Source: JADJDM01 sp044352985
GTDB taxonomy: Bacteria; Bacteroidota; Bacteroidia; B-17B0; Aurantibacillaceae
Direction of reading: 5' to 3'
Assembly (NCBI GenBank): GCA_044352985.1
Contig: JBILCU010000012.1
Coordinates: 56,087 to 120,086 of the forward strand
DNA: 64,000 nt
Shown in pieces: positions 1 to 8,958 of this stretch. How positions within the stretch are numbered: the first letter of the stretch is position 1; every line of letters starts with the position of its first letter. Under the pieces are notes generated by a model. The model did no database searches. It was given only the letters and a program-made list of their open reading frames with translations, and was not told the DNA's origin. The position numbers and the translations under genes were made by a program.

Positions 1-2
1 AG

Positions 3-968
3 GAACACAATGTTCTTTTAAGGACAAAAGCACAAAAGAATAATTTAAAATTATCTGAGCACGGAATTTTAAATTTAAAAAGCAATCAGTTAGTTAAATT
101 CAAAACAGAAAAAGAATTTTATAATTATTTAGGATACAATTGGATTCCTCCTGAAATCCGTGAAGATAAGGGTGAATTGGAACTTTCAGAAAATCATAAA
201 TTGCCAAATTTAATTACACTTTCAGATTTGAAAGGGGACTTACATGTGCACACCTTGTGGAGTGATGGTCAAAATTCAATAAGTGAAATGGTTGTGTTTG
301 TTCGTAAGCATTTTAATTATAAATATATTGCAATCACCGATCATAGTAAATCTTCTAAAATTGCTCGAGGTATAACAGAAAAACAATTGGAGCAGCAGAT
401 AAAAGAAATTAAGTTGATAAATGAAAATTTAGGAATTCAATTTGTGAAAACAGGTATAGAAGTAGATATTTTAAGTAATGGAAAATTAGATTTTTCTGAT
501 GAATTGCTCTCACAATTAGATTGGGTAACAGCATCTATTCATAGTGGTTTTAAAAATAATAACACAGAAAGAATATTTGCTGCTTGTCAGAATAAATATG
601 TTGATTGTATAGGGCATCCAACAGGTAGATTAATCGGAAAAAGAGATTCATATAAAATCAACTTTGAGGAAATTATAAAAGTTGCAAAACTAACAGGTAC
701 AGCTTTTGAAATTAATGCCCAGCCAAACAGAATGGATTTAAATGAAGGTTTTGCTCGCATTGCAAAAGACAATCATATTCCACTTGTAATTAGTGCTGAC
801 GCTCATCATGTAAATGAATTTGATTATAAGAAATTAGGAATTGCCATTGCTCGTAGAGCTTGGTGTGAAAAAAAAGATGTTTTAAATACATTTTCCTGGG
901 CACAAATTGTTGAATGGAAATCGAAGCGAGTAGGGGAGAAGAAAAGAATAATGGAAACTATTAATTAA
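3..968 (+). CDS. polX: DNA polymerase/3'-5' exonuclease PolX, C-terminal part (5' end outside window)
   Basis: The reading frame is open from base 3, so this is the last 321 residues of a longer gene. The upstream codons read LSEHGILNLK and later GYNWIPPEIRE, which match the end of the X-family polymerase core (NEYGLF... and IPPELRE in the family). The rest is the PHP phosphoesterase domain, with the metal-binding motifs GDLHVHT, AITDHS and SADAHH in order. Bacterial PolX is a base-excision-repair gap-filling polymerase, and its PHP domain supplies the 3'-5' exonuclease activity. A TTG at 177 can be read as a start, but the coding signal continues upstream of it, so I do not use it. The gene converges on the acetyltransferase, with four bases between the stops. 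Confidence 0.88.
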   Translation, partial: EHNVLLRTKAQKNNLKLSEHGILNLKSNQLVKFKTEKEFYNYLGYNWIPPEIREDKGELELSENHKLPNLITLSDLKGDLHVHTLWSDGQNSISEMVVFVRKHFNYKYIAITDHSKSSKIARGITEKQLEQQIKEIKLINENLGIQFVKTGIEVDILSNGKLDFSDELLSQLDWVTASIHSGFKNNNTERIFAACQNKYVDCIGHPTGRLIGKRDSYKINFEEIIKVAKLTGTAFEINAQPNRMDLNEGFARIAKDNHIPLVISADAHHVNEFDYKKLGIAIARRAWCEKKDVLNTFSWAQIVEWKSKRVGEKKRIMETIN

Positions 969-972
969 AAAT

Positions 973-1467
973 TCAACGTGCTTTCCAAAGCATAACGAAA
1001 TCATTCATAAAGTAGCCATTGCCAATATCAAAATCAGCAACTTTTTCAATTTTAAAACCAAGTTTAAAATAAAAATTAATAGATTTAAAATTTTGTCGGT
1101 TAACAGTTAATCGGATTGTTTTTGGATGATTCATTTGTTTTAAAACTTCATTAAAAACGATGCTCCCTATACCTTTGTTTTGATTGTTTTGTAATACATA
1201 AAATTTATGTATCCAATAATCAGTCTTGTTTTCTGCACTAATAGAAACAAAACCAATGATATTATCTACTTCCTTAATCAAATAAAACACATGTTTTTTA
1301 GCTTGTGTTTGTTCGGTCAAACTATTTTTTGAGTAAATAGTACTTAACATGTAATTCACTTGTTCTTCGCCAATAATTGGCACATAATGTTTTTGCCAAA
1401 TACTTTTTGCCAATTCTGCAATAAGTTTAAAATCGGATTCTTGTGCCTTAATTATTGATGCCTGCAT
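973..1467 (-). CDS. GNAT family N-acetyltransferase
   Basis: The 164-residue protein has the usual GNAT length. The acetyl-CoA pyrophosphate-binding motif A is visible as NNQNKGIGSIVFNEVL near residues 92-107. It follows the beta-4 strand DYWIHKFYVLQ, and a late SINFYFKLGFK segment is typical of the C-terminal fold. Such enzymes transfer an acetyl group from acetyl-CoA to an amine; the substrate cannot be read from the sequence. The gene is divergent from smpB with a 51-bp gap and convergent with polX. It is probably a single-gene transcript. Confidence 0.85.
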   Translation of the reverse strand: MQASIIKAQESDFKLIAELAKSIWQKHYVPIIGEEQVNYMLSTIYSKNSLTEQTQAKKHVFYLIKEVDNIIGFVSISAENKTDYWIHKFYVLQNNQNKGIGSIVFNEVLKQMNHPKTIRLTVNRQNFKSINFYFKLGFKIEKVADFDIGNGYFMNDFVMLWKAR

Positions 1468-1478
1468 GGTTTATTACT

Positions 1479-1486
1479 TATATTTG
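1479..1486 (+). promoter_or_regulatory. Predicted -7 promoter element upstream of smpB
   Basis: TATATTTG fits the Bacteroidota -7 consensus TAnnTTTG exactly. It lies 33 bases before the smpB start in the divergent gap. No convincing -33 TTTG is visible at the expected distance. Confidence 0.5.
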
Positions 1487-1518
1487 CGAAATAAATTAAA
1501 AATAGTCAATTAGTCTTA

Positions 1519-1974
1519 ATGGCCGACTTAAAAAACAAAATAAACATATTAAACAAAAGAGCATCTTTTGAGTATGCTTTTTTAGAAAAATATGTTGCAG
1601 GCATGCAACTTACAGGTACAGAAATTAAATCCATTAGAGATGGAAAATGCAATATTACCGATGGATATTGTTTTTTTAAGGATAATGAACTTTGGGTTAA
1701 AAATATTTTAATTTCTGAGTACGAAAAAGGAACTCACTATAATCATGAACCAAAACGTGATCGAAAATTATTACTTAACAAAACTGAAATAAATAAATTA
1801 CTCAAAAAGTTAAAAGATCAAGGGCTTACAATTATTCCGTTAAAGTTATTCATTTCTGAAAGTGGTTACGCAAAATTGGAGATAGCTTTAGCAAAAGGAA
1901 AGAAAATGTTTGACAAGCGTGACGATATCAAAAAACGCGATATTCAAAGAGAAACTGCTAGGAAATTGAAATAA
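1519..1974 (+). CDS. smpB: SsrA-binding protein SmpB
   Basis: The 151-residue protein has standard SmpB length. It opens with NKRASFEYAFLEKYVAGMQLTGTEIKSIR, recognisable as the SmpB oligonucleotide-binding fold, and contains the conserved HEPKRDRKLLL and IPLKLFI segments. It ends with the lysine/arginine-rich tail (AKGKKMFDKRDDIKKRD) that enters the ribosomal decoding site. SmpB delivers tmRNA to stalled ribosomes for trans-translation. No tmRNA gene is visible nearby. Confidence 0.96.
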   Translation: MADLKNKINILNKRASFEYAFLEKYVAGMQLTGTEIKSIRDGKCNITDGYCFFKDNELWVKNILISEYEKGTHYNHEPKRDRKLLLNKTEINKLLKKLKDQGLTIIPLKLFISESGYAKLEIALAKGKKMFDKRDDIKKRDIQRETARKLK

Positions 1975-2053
1975 ATGTTGTTATCAATTTGTAAATGATT
2001 TTTCAGCTTCAGGTTAAAACTTCTTCTATATTTACGCTCTAATTTTAATTCTA

Positions 2054-3916
2054 ATGCAAAAGCATTTTTTGTGTCTTTTTTTTGTTTTTGTTTCATTTTT
2101 TTCAATAGCTCAGCCCGACTCATTATTTTACAATTATTCTATTGATTTAAATAATACAAAAAACGATTTACTGGATGTAAAGTTGGTTTTGCCAAAAATC
2201 AAAGAAAATAAAATTGTATTTCAGTTTCCTGCTATAGTGCCTGGAACTTATGCTATTTACAATTTCGGAAGGTTTATTAATGATTTTAAAGTTTACGCAA
2301 AAAACGGTACCCAAATTCTAGTTGAAAAATCTGATGTGAATACGTATACATTTACAAATTCAGATAATATTGACTATATCACCTATACTGTTGAAGATAC
2401 TTGGGATACACAACAGAAAAAAGATTTTGTATTTGAACCTGCGGGTACTAACATACAACAAAAGAACAACTTTGTGCTAAATAATCAGGGCTTTTTTGGT
2501 TACATAAAAAACTACCAACAACTACCAATTCAGTTAACTGTTAAAAAACCACAGGGTTTTTATGCATCTACCGGTCTCTCAGATATTCAATCTGGTACCG
2601 AAATGGATATTATAAAAGCAAAAGATTATTTTGAATTGGTAGATTCACCAATCATGTATTGTTTACCTGATACTACAACAATAAATATAGCTGAAACACA
2701 AGTTTTAGTATCTGTTTATTCTCCTAGTAAAAAAGTGAGTTCACAATTTATAGCAGCACATATTGATACAATTTTAAATGCACAAAAAATGTATTTAGGA
2801 GGGAAATTACCTGTATCTAAATATGCATTTATAATTTATTTAACTGATTCAATAACAGGTTCAGGAGCCACAGGAGCACTTGAACATTCTAATTCGTCGT
2901 TTTATGTTCTAATGTCAATGGAAGCACAGTATCTTGCTCAAATGATGAAGGATGTAGCTGCGCATGAATTTTTTCATATTGTAACGCCATTAAATATTCA
3001 TTCTGAAGAAATTGGAAATTTTGATTTTAACCATCCTAAAATGAGCAAGCATCTTTGGTTATATGAAGGTATGACAGAATACTCAGCTCACCATGTACAG
3101 GTTAAATATGGCTTAATCCCTATTGATCAGTTTCTTTATGTTTTTCAGAATAAAATGGAGGAAGCTCAGCGATTTTATAATGATACCTTATCGTTTACTT
3201 TTATGAGTGAACATGTATTAGATTCAATGTATCATGATCAATATGCTAATGTTTATGCTAAAGGAGCATTAATAGGAATGTGTTTAGATATTTTATTGCG
3301 ATATTACAGTAATGGTAAATATGGGACACAGGATCTGATGGCTGATCTTTCAAAAAAGTATGGCAAGAATAATTCATTTAAAGATGAGCTCTTATTTAAT
3401 GAAATAGAGAAGTTAACTTTCCCTGAAATCAGGTTATTTTTAGAGAAATTTGTTGCTGGAACTATCTCACTTCCATTTGAAGAAGTTTTTGATAAGGTTG
3501 GACTCACTTATAAGGCAAAATTTCAAAGAACAATTTATTCAATTGGTGGAATAAGTATTGGAATTAATCCTAAAAATGATAGAATTATTATTTATGATAT
3601 TTCTGAAATGAATGAATTTGGAGATGCAATGAAGTACAAAGAAGGAGATGAAATCATTGAATTTAATGGACAGATAATCACATCATCAACTGCGCAAAAT
3701 ATTTTAACTACATATCCTGAAACTGTGAAAGATGGAGATAAATTAATAGTTAAAGTGATTCGAAGAAGTAAAAAAGGAAAAGAAAAGATAAAAATATTAA
3801 AGGCAAAACAACGTAAGATAACATTCGATGTTTTTAATCATTTGGAAGTAAATAAAAATGCCTCTACAAAACAGATTATTGCTAGAAATGCCTGGCTAGG
3901 TATAACTGGAGATTGA
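2054..3916 (+). CDS. M61-family (glycyl aminopeptidase-like) peptidase with PDZ domain
   Basis: The N-terminus MQKHFLCLFFVFVSFFSIAQ is a signal peptide, so the enzyme is exported. An M61 N-terminal beta domain comes first. The zinc motif HEFFH lies at residues 304-308, with the third ligand in LWLYEGMTEY near residue 338, as in M61 gluzincins. A PDZ domain (GISIGINPKNDRIIIYDISEMNEFGDAMKYKEGD) occupies the C-terminal part, as in PDZ-bearing M61 proteins of Bacteroidota. Length, 620 residues, is normal for the family. The likely role is turnover of periplasmic peptides; the substrate is unknown. A hairpin with a T-run follows the stop. Confidence 0.88.
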   Translation: MQKHFLCLFFVFVSFFSIAQPDSLFYNYSIDLNNTKNDLLDVKLVLPKIKENKIVFQFPAIVPGTYAIYNFGRFINDFKVYAKNGTQILVEKSDVNTYTFTNSDNIDYITYTVEDTWDTQQKKDFVFEPAGTNIQQKNNFVLNNQGFFGYIKNYQQLPIQLTVKKPQGFYASTGLSDIQSGTEMDIIKAKDYFELVDSPIMYCLPDTTTINIAETQVLVSVYSPSKKVSSQFIAAHIDTILNAQKMYLGGKLPVSKYAFIIYLTDSITGSGATGALEHSNSSFYVLMSMEAQYLAQMMKDVAAHEFFHIVTPLNIHSEEIGNFDFNHPKMSKHLWLYEGMTEYSAHHVQVKYGLIPIDQFLYVFQNKMEEAQRFYNDTLSFTFMSEHVLDSMYHDQYANVYAKGALIGMCLDILLRYYSNGKYGTQDLMADLSKKYGKNNSFKDELLFNEIEKLTFPEIRLFLEKFVAGTISLPFEEVFDKVGLTYKAKFQRTIYSIGGISIGINPKNDRIIIYDISEMNEFGDAMKYKEGDEIIEFNGQIITSSTAQNILTTYPETVKDGDKLIVKVIRRSKKGKEKIKILKAKQRKITFDVFNHLEVNKNASTKQIIARNAWLGITGD

Positions 3917-3946
3917 TTCAATTAATTATTAATTGAACATTTTTTT
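3917..3946 (+). terminator. Intrinsic terminator after the M61 peptidase gene
   Basis: A perfect inverted repeat TTCAATTAA-TTA-TTAATTGAA (3917-3937) is followed by CA and seven T residues (3940-3946). It starts immediately after the M61 stop codon and overlaps the last codons of the convergent glycosyltransferase. The stem is AT-rich, so it may be weak. Confidence 0.5.
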
Positions 3947-5077
3947 GTAATCAAAAATAAGTTGATTTGAATGAAATTTTTCAGCAGCATAGTTTAAACT
4001 ATTTTTTTGCTGCATTTTAAAAATACCATTTTCACAAGAAACAGCATTAGTAATTGTTTTTAAAATATTTTCGTTATCATTTATTTTTACATTCCAGCCT
4101 GCATTATTTTTCTCTAACTCTTGCCAAGGTGTATTTTCTCCTATGATAACTGGAGTCCCGCACGATAGAGCTTCTACAATTGCGTGACCAAAATTTTCGC
4201 TATAACTCAACATAATTAAGTAATGATGTTGAATTAATTGCTGTTGCACTTCTTCTTCATTTAAAATGCCTTTGTATTCGGCTTTTATTTTTTTAGAAAA
4301 ATCAGCGATTAAATTTTTACATTCATTCCAATACAATTCATCTTCAATAAAACCATAAATTGATAAATCAATTTGAGCATTTTTAATTAAAGAAAGTATT
4401 TCCAATACTTTTTTCAGGTTTTTATTTTTTGCAATTCTTCCTAAATAAATCAATCTCAATTCACCAGGTTTTTTGGTGAGTTCTGATATTTCTTTTTTTA
4501 ATTGAATGTTTGAAATGTTTTTTATTTCAGTTACTCGGGCATTCTTAAAATTTTTTTTTATATCTTCAGTTTCATCAATTTTTGTTGAATGCCAAATAAC
4601 ATGTTTATGCAATTGCACTAATTTTGAAATTGTTAAAAAAATTCTTTTTTTGAATGGTTTAATTTTTAAAGCACCTTCGGCTAACATACCTCGTGGGGCA
4701 AGAATGATTTTACCTTTGAACGAAAGTTTATTCAAAACCAATAACGGTAAAATAGAAAATGTATATGAAAAGAAACTGTTCAAATAAATAACATCAGGTT
4801 GTATGCGATTGATTTGATTTTTTATTTCTGCTTTATTTAATTTTTCCTTTGCATAATAAATAACTTTTATACTTGGTTTAATGTCGAGCCAAGCATTACT
4901 TTCTAAATTTTTGTAAGCTTGTTTGTCTCCAAAATCTGTATTGCTTGTAATGATATAAAAATCAAATTCATTATTTAATTGATTAACTAATGCAGAAACT
5001 GATTTTATTGGTCCACCCGCTTTTATTCCGGGTAAAAACCAATCAATAAAAATCAGAATCTTTTTTTTGTTTGTCAT
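3929..5077 (-). CDS. Family 4 glycosyltransferase
   Basis: The protein has a GT-B fold layout. The N-terminus (FIDWFLPGIKAGGPIKSVSALVNQL) has the glycine-rich acceptor loop found in GT4 enzymes. The C-terminal half carries LRLIYLGRIAKNKNLKKVLEIL and the donor-binding E-x7-E region ENFGHAIVEALSCGTPVII. It probably adds a sugar to a growing lipid-linked or capsule oligosaccharide at the cytoplasmic face of the inner membrane. It is the last gene of the five-gene polysaccharide cluster and abuts asnB end to start. Donor and acceptor cannot be predicted. Confidence 0.87.
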   Translation of the reverse strand: MTNKKKILIFIDWFLPGIKAGGPIKSVSALVNQLNNEFDFYIITSNTDFGDKQAYKNLESNAWLDIKPSIKVIYYAKEKLNKAEIKNQINRIQPDVIYLNSFFSYTFSILPLLVLNKLSFKGKIILAPRGMLAEGALKIKPFKKRIFLTISKLVQLHKHVIWHSTKIDETEDIKKNFKNARVTEIKNISNIQLKKEISELTKKPGELRLIYLGRIAKNKNLKKVLEILSLIKNAQIDLSIYGFIEDELYWNECKNLIADFSKKIKAEYKGILNEEEVQQQLIQHHYLIMLSYSENFGHAIVEALSCGTPVIIGENTPWQELEKNNAGWNVKINDNENILKTITNAVSCENGIFKMQQKNSLNYAAEKFHSNQLIFDYKKMFN

Positions 5078-6961
5078 TTATTTTTCAATTTTCATTTTCT
5101 TTAGCCAGTGCCCAAGCACTACTAAATGCCAGATTCGAGACCAAGTGATTAGTGCATCATCTTGCAAAAATCGTTGCCAGCTAGTATCTAAATAGTTAGC
5201 ATTTAATGATGAACGATTTTTTAATTCGTTCAGATTTTCTTCGCAAAATGATTTTAATTCATTCTTCATCCAAACTTGCCACGGTAATACAAAACCCATT
5301 TTTTTACGTTCGATGATTTCTGTAGGAAGTAGATCTTTTAATGAATCGGTCAATAATTTTTTTGGTGAAATTAAACTCTTGTGTTTATCAGGTAAACCAA
5401 GCGTGTACTCTACCAATTTGTAATCCAAAAACGGAACACGAACTTCCAAAGCTACAGCCATACTCATCTGATCAGTATCCCGTAATAATACATTTTGCAT
5501 GTAGGTGGAAATTTCTGCTTGCGAACATTTACTTAAGAGATGATTTCTTTCATTGGTAGGAAGTGAACGTACAGTTTTATAAACCGGATTAAACGGTAAT
5601 TCGTTGATCCCTGTCAATCCTCTTGTCTGACTATCGTTAAATACAGCTCGTGAAAGTGGATAGAAATAATCAAAGTTTAAAATTGGTTTACTTAAAAACT
5701 GCGCTTTTTTATCTGCTGCAATTGTTTTTTTATTCATCAATGCTGAAGCAGTTTTTCTAAATAGGCCCGGAACAAGATTCAGCCATGCTTTTTGTTTTAG
5801 TTCAATTGCGCGCTTAAACACATCGTAACCTCCAAACAACTCATCACTTCCCAAACCTGAAAGCGCCATGCTAATACCTTGTTGTTTGGTTGATTTTGAA
5901 ACAATGTAAGTGTTAGGTCCGTCACCGCTTGGGTGATCCATTGCATTCAAAGCATTAGGCAACTCATTTAAAAAATCAGTTACGTTTAATTTAATTTCGT
6001 GATGATGTGTGTTGAAGCGTTTAGCAATAATATTTGAAAAATTTTCTTCTGAAAATTCATCCTCGTTGAATGTAACTGAAAATGTTTCGATAGGTTTATT
6101 ACTTACTCCTGCCATTAAACCAACGATGCAACTCGAGTCGATGCCTCCGGATAGAAATGCACCAAAAGGCACATCAGCAATCATTCTTTTCTCTACCGAC
6201 TGATGCAAAAGAGTGGAAATAGTTTTTGTTGCAGTTGCATAATCTACATCAATGCTATTGTTTGCCTTATTTTTAATATCCCACCAGCAAACTTTTTCCA
6301 ATTCATTATTTTTAACTTTTGCATAATGCCCAGGCATCAACATGAAAATTTCTTTAATGATGGTGTTAGGCGCATGAACCGTTTGGTATTGAACATATTC
6401 AGTAAGCGATTGTTGGCTTACTTCTTTTTTTACCAAATCACTTTTCAAGATTGCCCTAATCTCTGATGAAAAAACAATTCCTTTTTCGTTTTGAGAATAA
6501 TATAATGGTTTGATTCCTAAACGATCGCGTACTAAAAAAAGTTCACTAGTTTGATTATCATAAATGGCAAAAGCAAACATGCCATTGAACTTATCGAGGC
6601 AATTAATTCCCCAACGGTTGAATGCAGCAAGAATTACTTCTGTATCAGAATTTGTCCTGAACACATAAGGAAATTCACCTTTATGGGCACGCTGCAATTC
6701 AAATTTTATTTCCTTGTAATTATAAAGTTCTCCGTTGTACACAATCGCCCATCTACCATCGTTAGAAATCATGGGTTGATTAGATGTCGTCGAAACATCA
6801 ATGATAGATAATCTTCTGTGTCCTAAATAAATATTGTTTTTATTCCATGTTCCATCAGCATCTGGTCCACGATGCGCAATGGAATCATTCATTTTTTTTA
6901 GGATGTTTATTGCATCATCCTGATTGATTGAATTTGAAACAATGCCGTTTATTCCACACAT
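5078..6961 (-). CDS. asnB: Asparagine synthase (glutamine-hydrolysing), AsnB type, in polysaccharide cluster
   Basis: The sequence starts MCGINGIV, which leaves the catalytic Cys2 of a class II glutamine amidotransferase after Met removal. The synthetase half has the ATP pyrophosphatase P-loop SGGIDSS near residues 270-276. Length (627 residues) fits AsnB. The family transfers glutamine-derived ammonia to a carboxylate activated by AMP. Because it sits between glycosyltransferases and an epimerase, I infer that it amidates a sugar acid (uronamide formation) rather than supplying free asparagine, as proposed for AsnB homologues in O-antigen clusters. It overlaps the epimerase gene by 13 bases, which implies co-transcription. 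Confidence 0.9.
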   Translation of the reverse strand: MCGINGIVSNSINQDDAINILKKMNDSIAHRGPDADGTWNKNNIYLGHRRLSIIDVSTTSNQPMISNDGRWAIVYNGELYNYKEIKFELQRAHKGEFPYVFRTNSDTEVILAAFNRWGINCLDKFNGMFAFAIYDNQTSELFLVRDRLGIKPLYYSQNEKGIVFSSEIRAILKSDLVKKEVSQQSLTEYVQYQTVHAPNTIIKEIFMLMPGHYAKVKNNELEKVCWWDIKNKANNSIDVDYATATKTISTLLHQSVEKRMIADVPFGAFLSGGIDSSCIVGLMAGVSNKPIETFSVTFNEDEFSEENFSNIIAKRFNTHHHEIKLNVTDFLNELPNALNAMDHPSGDGPNTYIVSKSTKQQGISMALSGLGSDELFGGYDVFKRAIELKQKAWLNLVPGLFRKTASALMNKKTIAADKKAQFLSKPILNFDYFYPLSRAVFNDSQTRGLTGINELPFNPVYKTVRSLPTNERNHLLSKCSQAEISTYMQNVLLRDTDQMSMAVALEVRVPFLDYKLVEYTLGLPDKHKSLISPKKLLTDSLKDLLPTEIIERKKMGFVLPWQVWMKNELKSFCEENLNELKNRSSLNANYLDTSWQRFLQDDALITWSRIWHLVVLGHWLKKMKIEK

Positions 6962-7911
6962 GGAAGACCAATTGCTTTTAAAAATCTGTTGTCGTTTTTC
7001 ATTTTAAGAATGCCTTCTTCAATTGGAAGAAGATTTCTCCCTAAAATTTCTTTCATCTTAGCATTGTCAGGTTGACGACGAGTCATATCGCCTTCTTTCA
7101 AAGGTGGAAGATGAATAATTTTAGAAGTTGAATTTGTTAAATTAATAATTGTTGTTGCCAAATCAAGAATGGAATACAATTGATCATTTCCAATATTAAT
7201 GACATCGTTAATTACTTTGTTATCATAAAAACAATTGATACAGGTTGAAACAGTATCATCAACATAAGTAAATGTTCTGGTTTGGCTACCGTCGCCGTAA
7301 ATGGTGATATCTTCGTTTTTTAAAGCGGCAGCTAAAAAACGTGCAACAACAAAATCAGTACTTTGATTTGGACCATAAGTATTGAAAAAACGGAAAATGG
7401 TATAGTCCAAACCATATTCTTGCTGAAAGCTTTTGCAAAAGCTTTCTCCTACATTTTTCACAATGGCATATGGAATTCTTGAATTTAAAGGCGTTGTGTG
7501 TTCGTGTTGCGGAAGCACAACCGGCTCGCCATATACTTCTGATGAAGATGAAAAAAATACACGTTTTACGGAAGTGTTTTTACAAAGTGTAAGCACATTT
7601 TTAATTCCCTCAATGTCATTTAAAACTTTTACTGGATTTTCCTGTGTGCGTTGAACACCAACAACTGCTGCAAAATGAAAAACAAAATCAAATCTGTGAG
7701 ATAACATCACCTGGCTAATGTCAACTAAGTTATTTACATCACATTTTATAAAATGCCATCTGTTATTGAAAAGAGTAGGTAGTTTTTCAATATAACCTGT
7801 TGAGAGATCATCAACTATTACTACAAAGTTATTTTCATTCTCTATCAAGCGCTCAATCAGAGCGCTACCTACGTTTCCGGCACCTCCGGTGACTAAAATA
7901 TTTGTCCTCAT
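6949..7911 (-). CDS. NAD-dependent nucleotide-sugar epimerase/dehydratase (extended SDR)
   Basis: An extended short-chain dehydrogenase/reductase of 320 residues. The NAD-binding glycine motif GGAGNVGS is at residues 9-16. The catalytic triad is recognisable as FSSSSEVYGE plus the YxxxK motif in IPYAIVKNVGE. The pattern RFFNTYGPNQ...FTYVDDTV is shared by UDP-glucose 4-epimerases, dTDP-glucose 4,6-dehydratases and UDP-glucuronate decarboxylases. It supplies a nucleotide sugar to the neighbouring transferases. Which reaction it performs cannot be settled from motifs alone. It overlaps asnB downstream and shares one base with the upstream GT4 gene. Confidence 0.85.
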   Translation of the reverse strand: MRTNILVTGGAGNVGSALIERLIENENNFVVIVDDLSTGYIEKLPTLFNNRWHFIKCDVNNLVDISQVMLSHRFDFVFHFAAVVGVQRTQENPVKVLNDIEGIKNVLTLCKNTSVKRVFFSSSSEVYGEPVVLPQHEHTTPLNSRIPYAIVKNVGESFCKSFQQEYGLDYTIFRFFNTYGPNQSTDFVVARFLAAALKNEDITIYGDGSQTRTFTYVDDTVSTCINCFYDNKVINDVINIGNDQLYSILDLATTIINLTNSTSKIIHLPPLKEGDMTRRQPDNAKMKEILGRNLLPIEEGILKMKNDNRFLKAIGLPCVE

Positions 7912-8951
7912 TAATTTAAGAAATTAAGTGCTGTTATACACCATTCATTAATAGTATTTTTGTTACCAAGTTCATGGCTTTTTTCTGACATCAAAGTTAA
8001 ACTTTCATTCGGCAGATTAATGAATAATTTCATTTTTTCAATCAAATCATTTTCATCTCCTGCATTAAAAAAATAACCATTTTCATTTTCAACCAGAAAA
8101 GCTTCAGAGGCCCCAATCTGACTACTCAAAATTAAAGGATAACCGGCAGCGGCATACTCTTGCACAACAACTCCCCAGGGTTCAACTAAACTCGGCAAAA
8201 TAAAAACTCCGGTTGATGAAATGATTTCATTTAAGTTTTCGGGTTGCACAAAACCAAGATGTTTGATTTTAGAATGAATAATAGGTTCTAAATCTCCGTT
8301 ACCAAGGCACCATAATTCCCAATCATTTGGAGTTTCATTTTGTAATTTTATAAATGCATCCCATAATGTTTTTATACCTTTGAAATTATAATACCTTCCA
8401 ACGTACAAAAATCGTTTCGGAAAATAGGTTTTCTTAAATAAAAAATGATTTTCGAAAAATTGGTTGAATAAATTTACATCTGCACAGTAATAACCCAATT
8501 TGATGTTACTGGTTTTGATTCCTAATTTTTCAGCGAATAATTGTTGTTGATTTCCTGGAACCCAGGCGTGTGAAAATTTATTCTGAATCAAAAACTTTGA
8601 AAAAACAGATGCAAGTATCTGCCTAAAATTACCTTTCCATTTTGTGTCCATACACAAAACTGTTGGGATTTTTGCTTTAAATTTTTTGCAGATTTTTAAA
8701 TACTCTTTATCAATCCATCCACTGCAAAAAATAATGTTAGGGTTAATTTTAAATACTAAATCATTTAATTCAGTTGAGTTGTAAGTAAATCGATCGTAAT
8801 AAGTAATTTTTGGATTGTTATTGTTAAACTGAAAAGGAGCTTCTTTGTTTATAGGATAATTCAATATATATACCTCGCCATACTCTGATAATTTTTCAAT
8901 ACATGAAATAAAATATTTTGCTAGTTCAGTATAAAGAAAACAAAACCTCAT
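7911..8951 (-). CDS. Family 4 glycosyltransferase
   Basis: A 346-residue GT-B enzyme. The C-terminal donor-binding half reads RFLYVGRYYNFKGIKTLWDAF followed by LPSLVEPWGVVVQEYAAAGYPLILS, the E-x7-E motif of GT4. The N-terminal half is divergent and AT-rich in codon use, as is common for acceptor domains. It lies seven bases downstream of the O-antigen ligase gene and overlaps the epimerase gene by one base, so it belongs to the same transcript. It probably extends the repeat unit of a surface polysaccharide. Confidence 0.85.
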   Translation of the reverse strand: MRFCFLYTELAKYFISCIEKLSEYGEVYILNYPINKEAPFQFNNNNPKITYYDRFTYNSTELNDLVFKINPNIIFCSGWIDKEYLKICKKFKAKIPTVLCMDTKWKGNFRQILASVFSKFLIQNKFSHAWVPGNQQQLFAEKLGIKTSNIKLGYYCADVNLFNQFFENHFLFKKTYFPKRFLYVGRYYNFKGIKTLWDAFIKLQNETPNDWELWCLGNGDLEPIIHSKIKHLGFVQPENLNEIISSTGVFILPSLVEPWGVVVQEYAAAGYPLILSSQIGASEAFLVENENGYFFNAGDENDLIEKMKLFINLPNESLTLMSEKSHELGNKNTINEWCITALNFLN

Positions 8952-8958
8952 GAAAATT

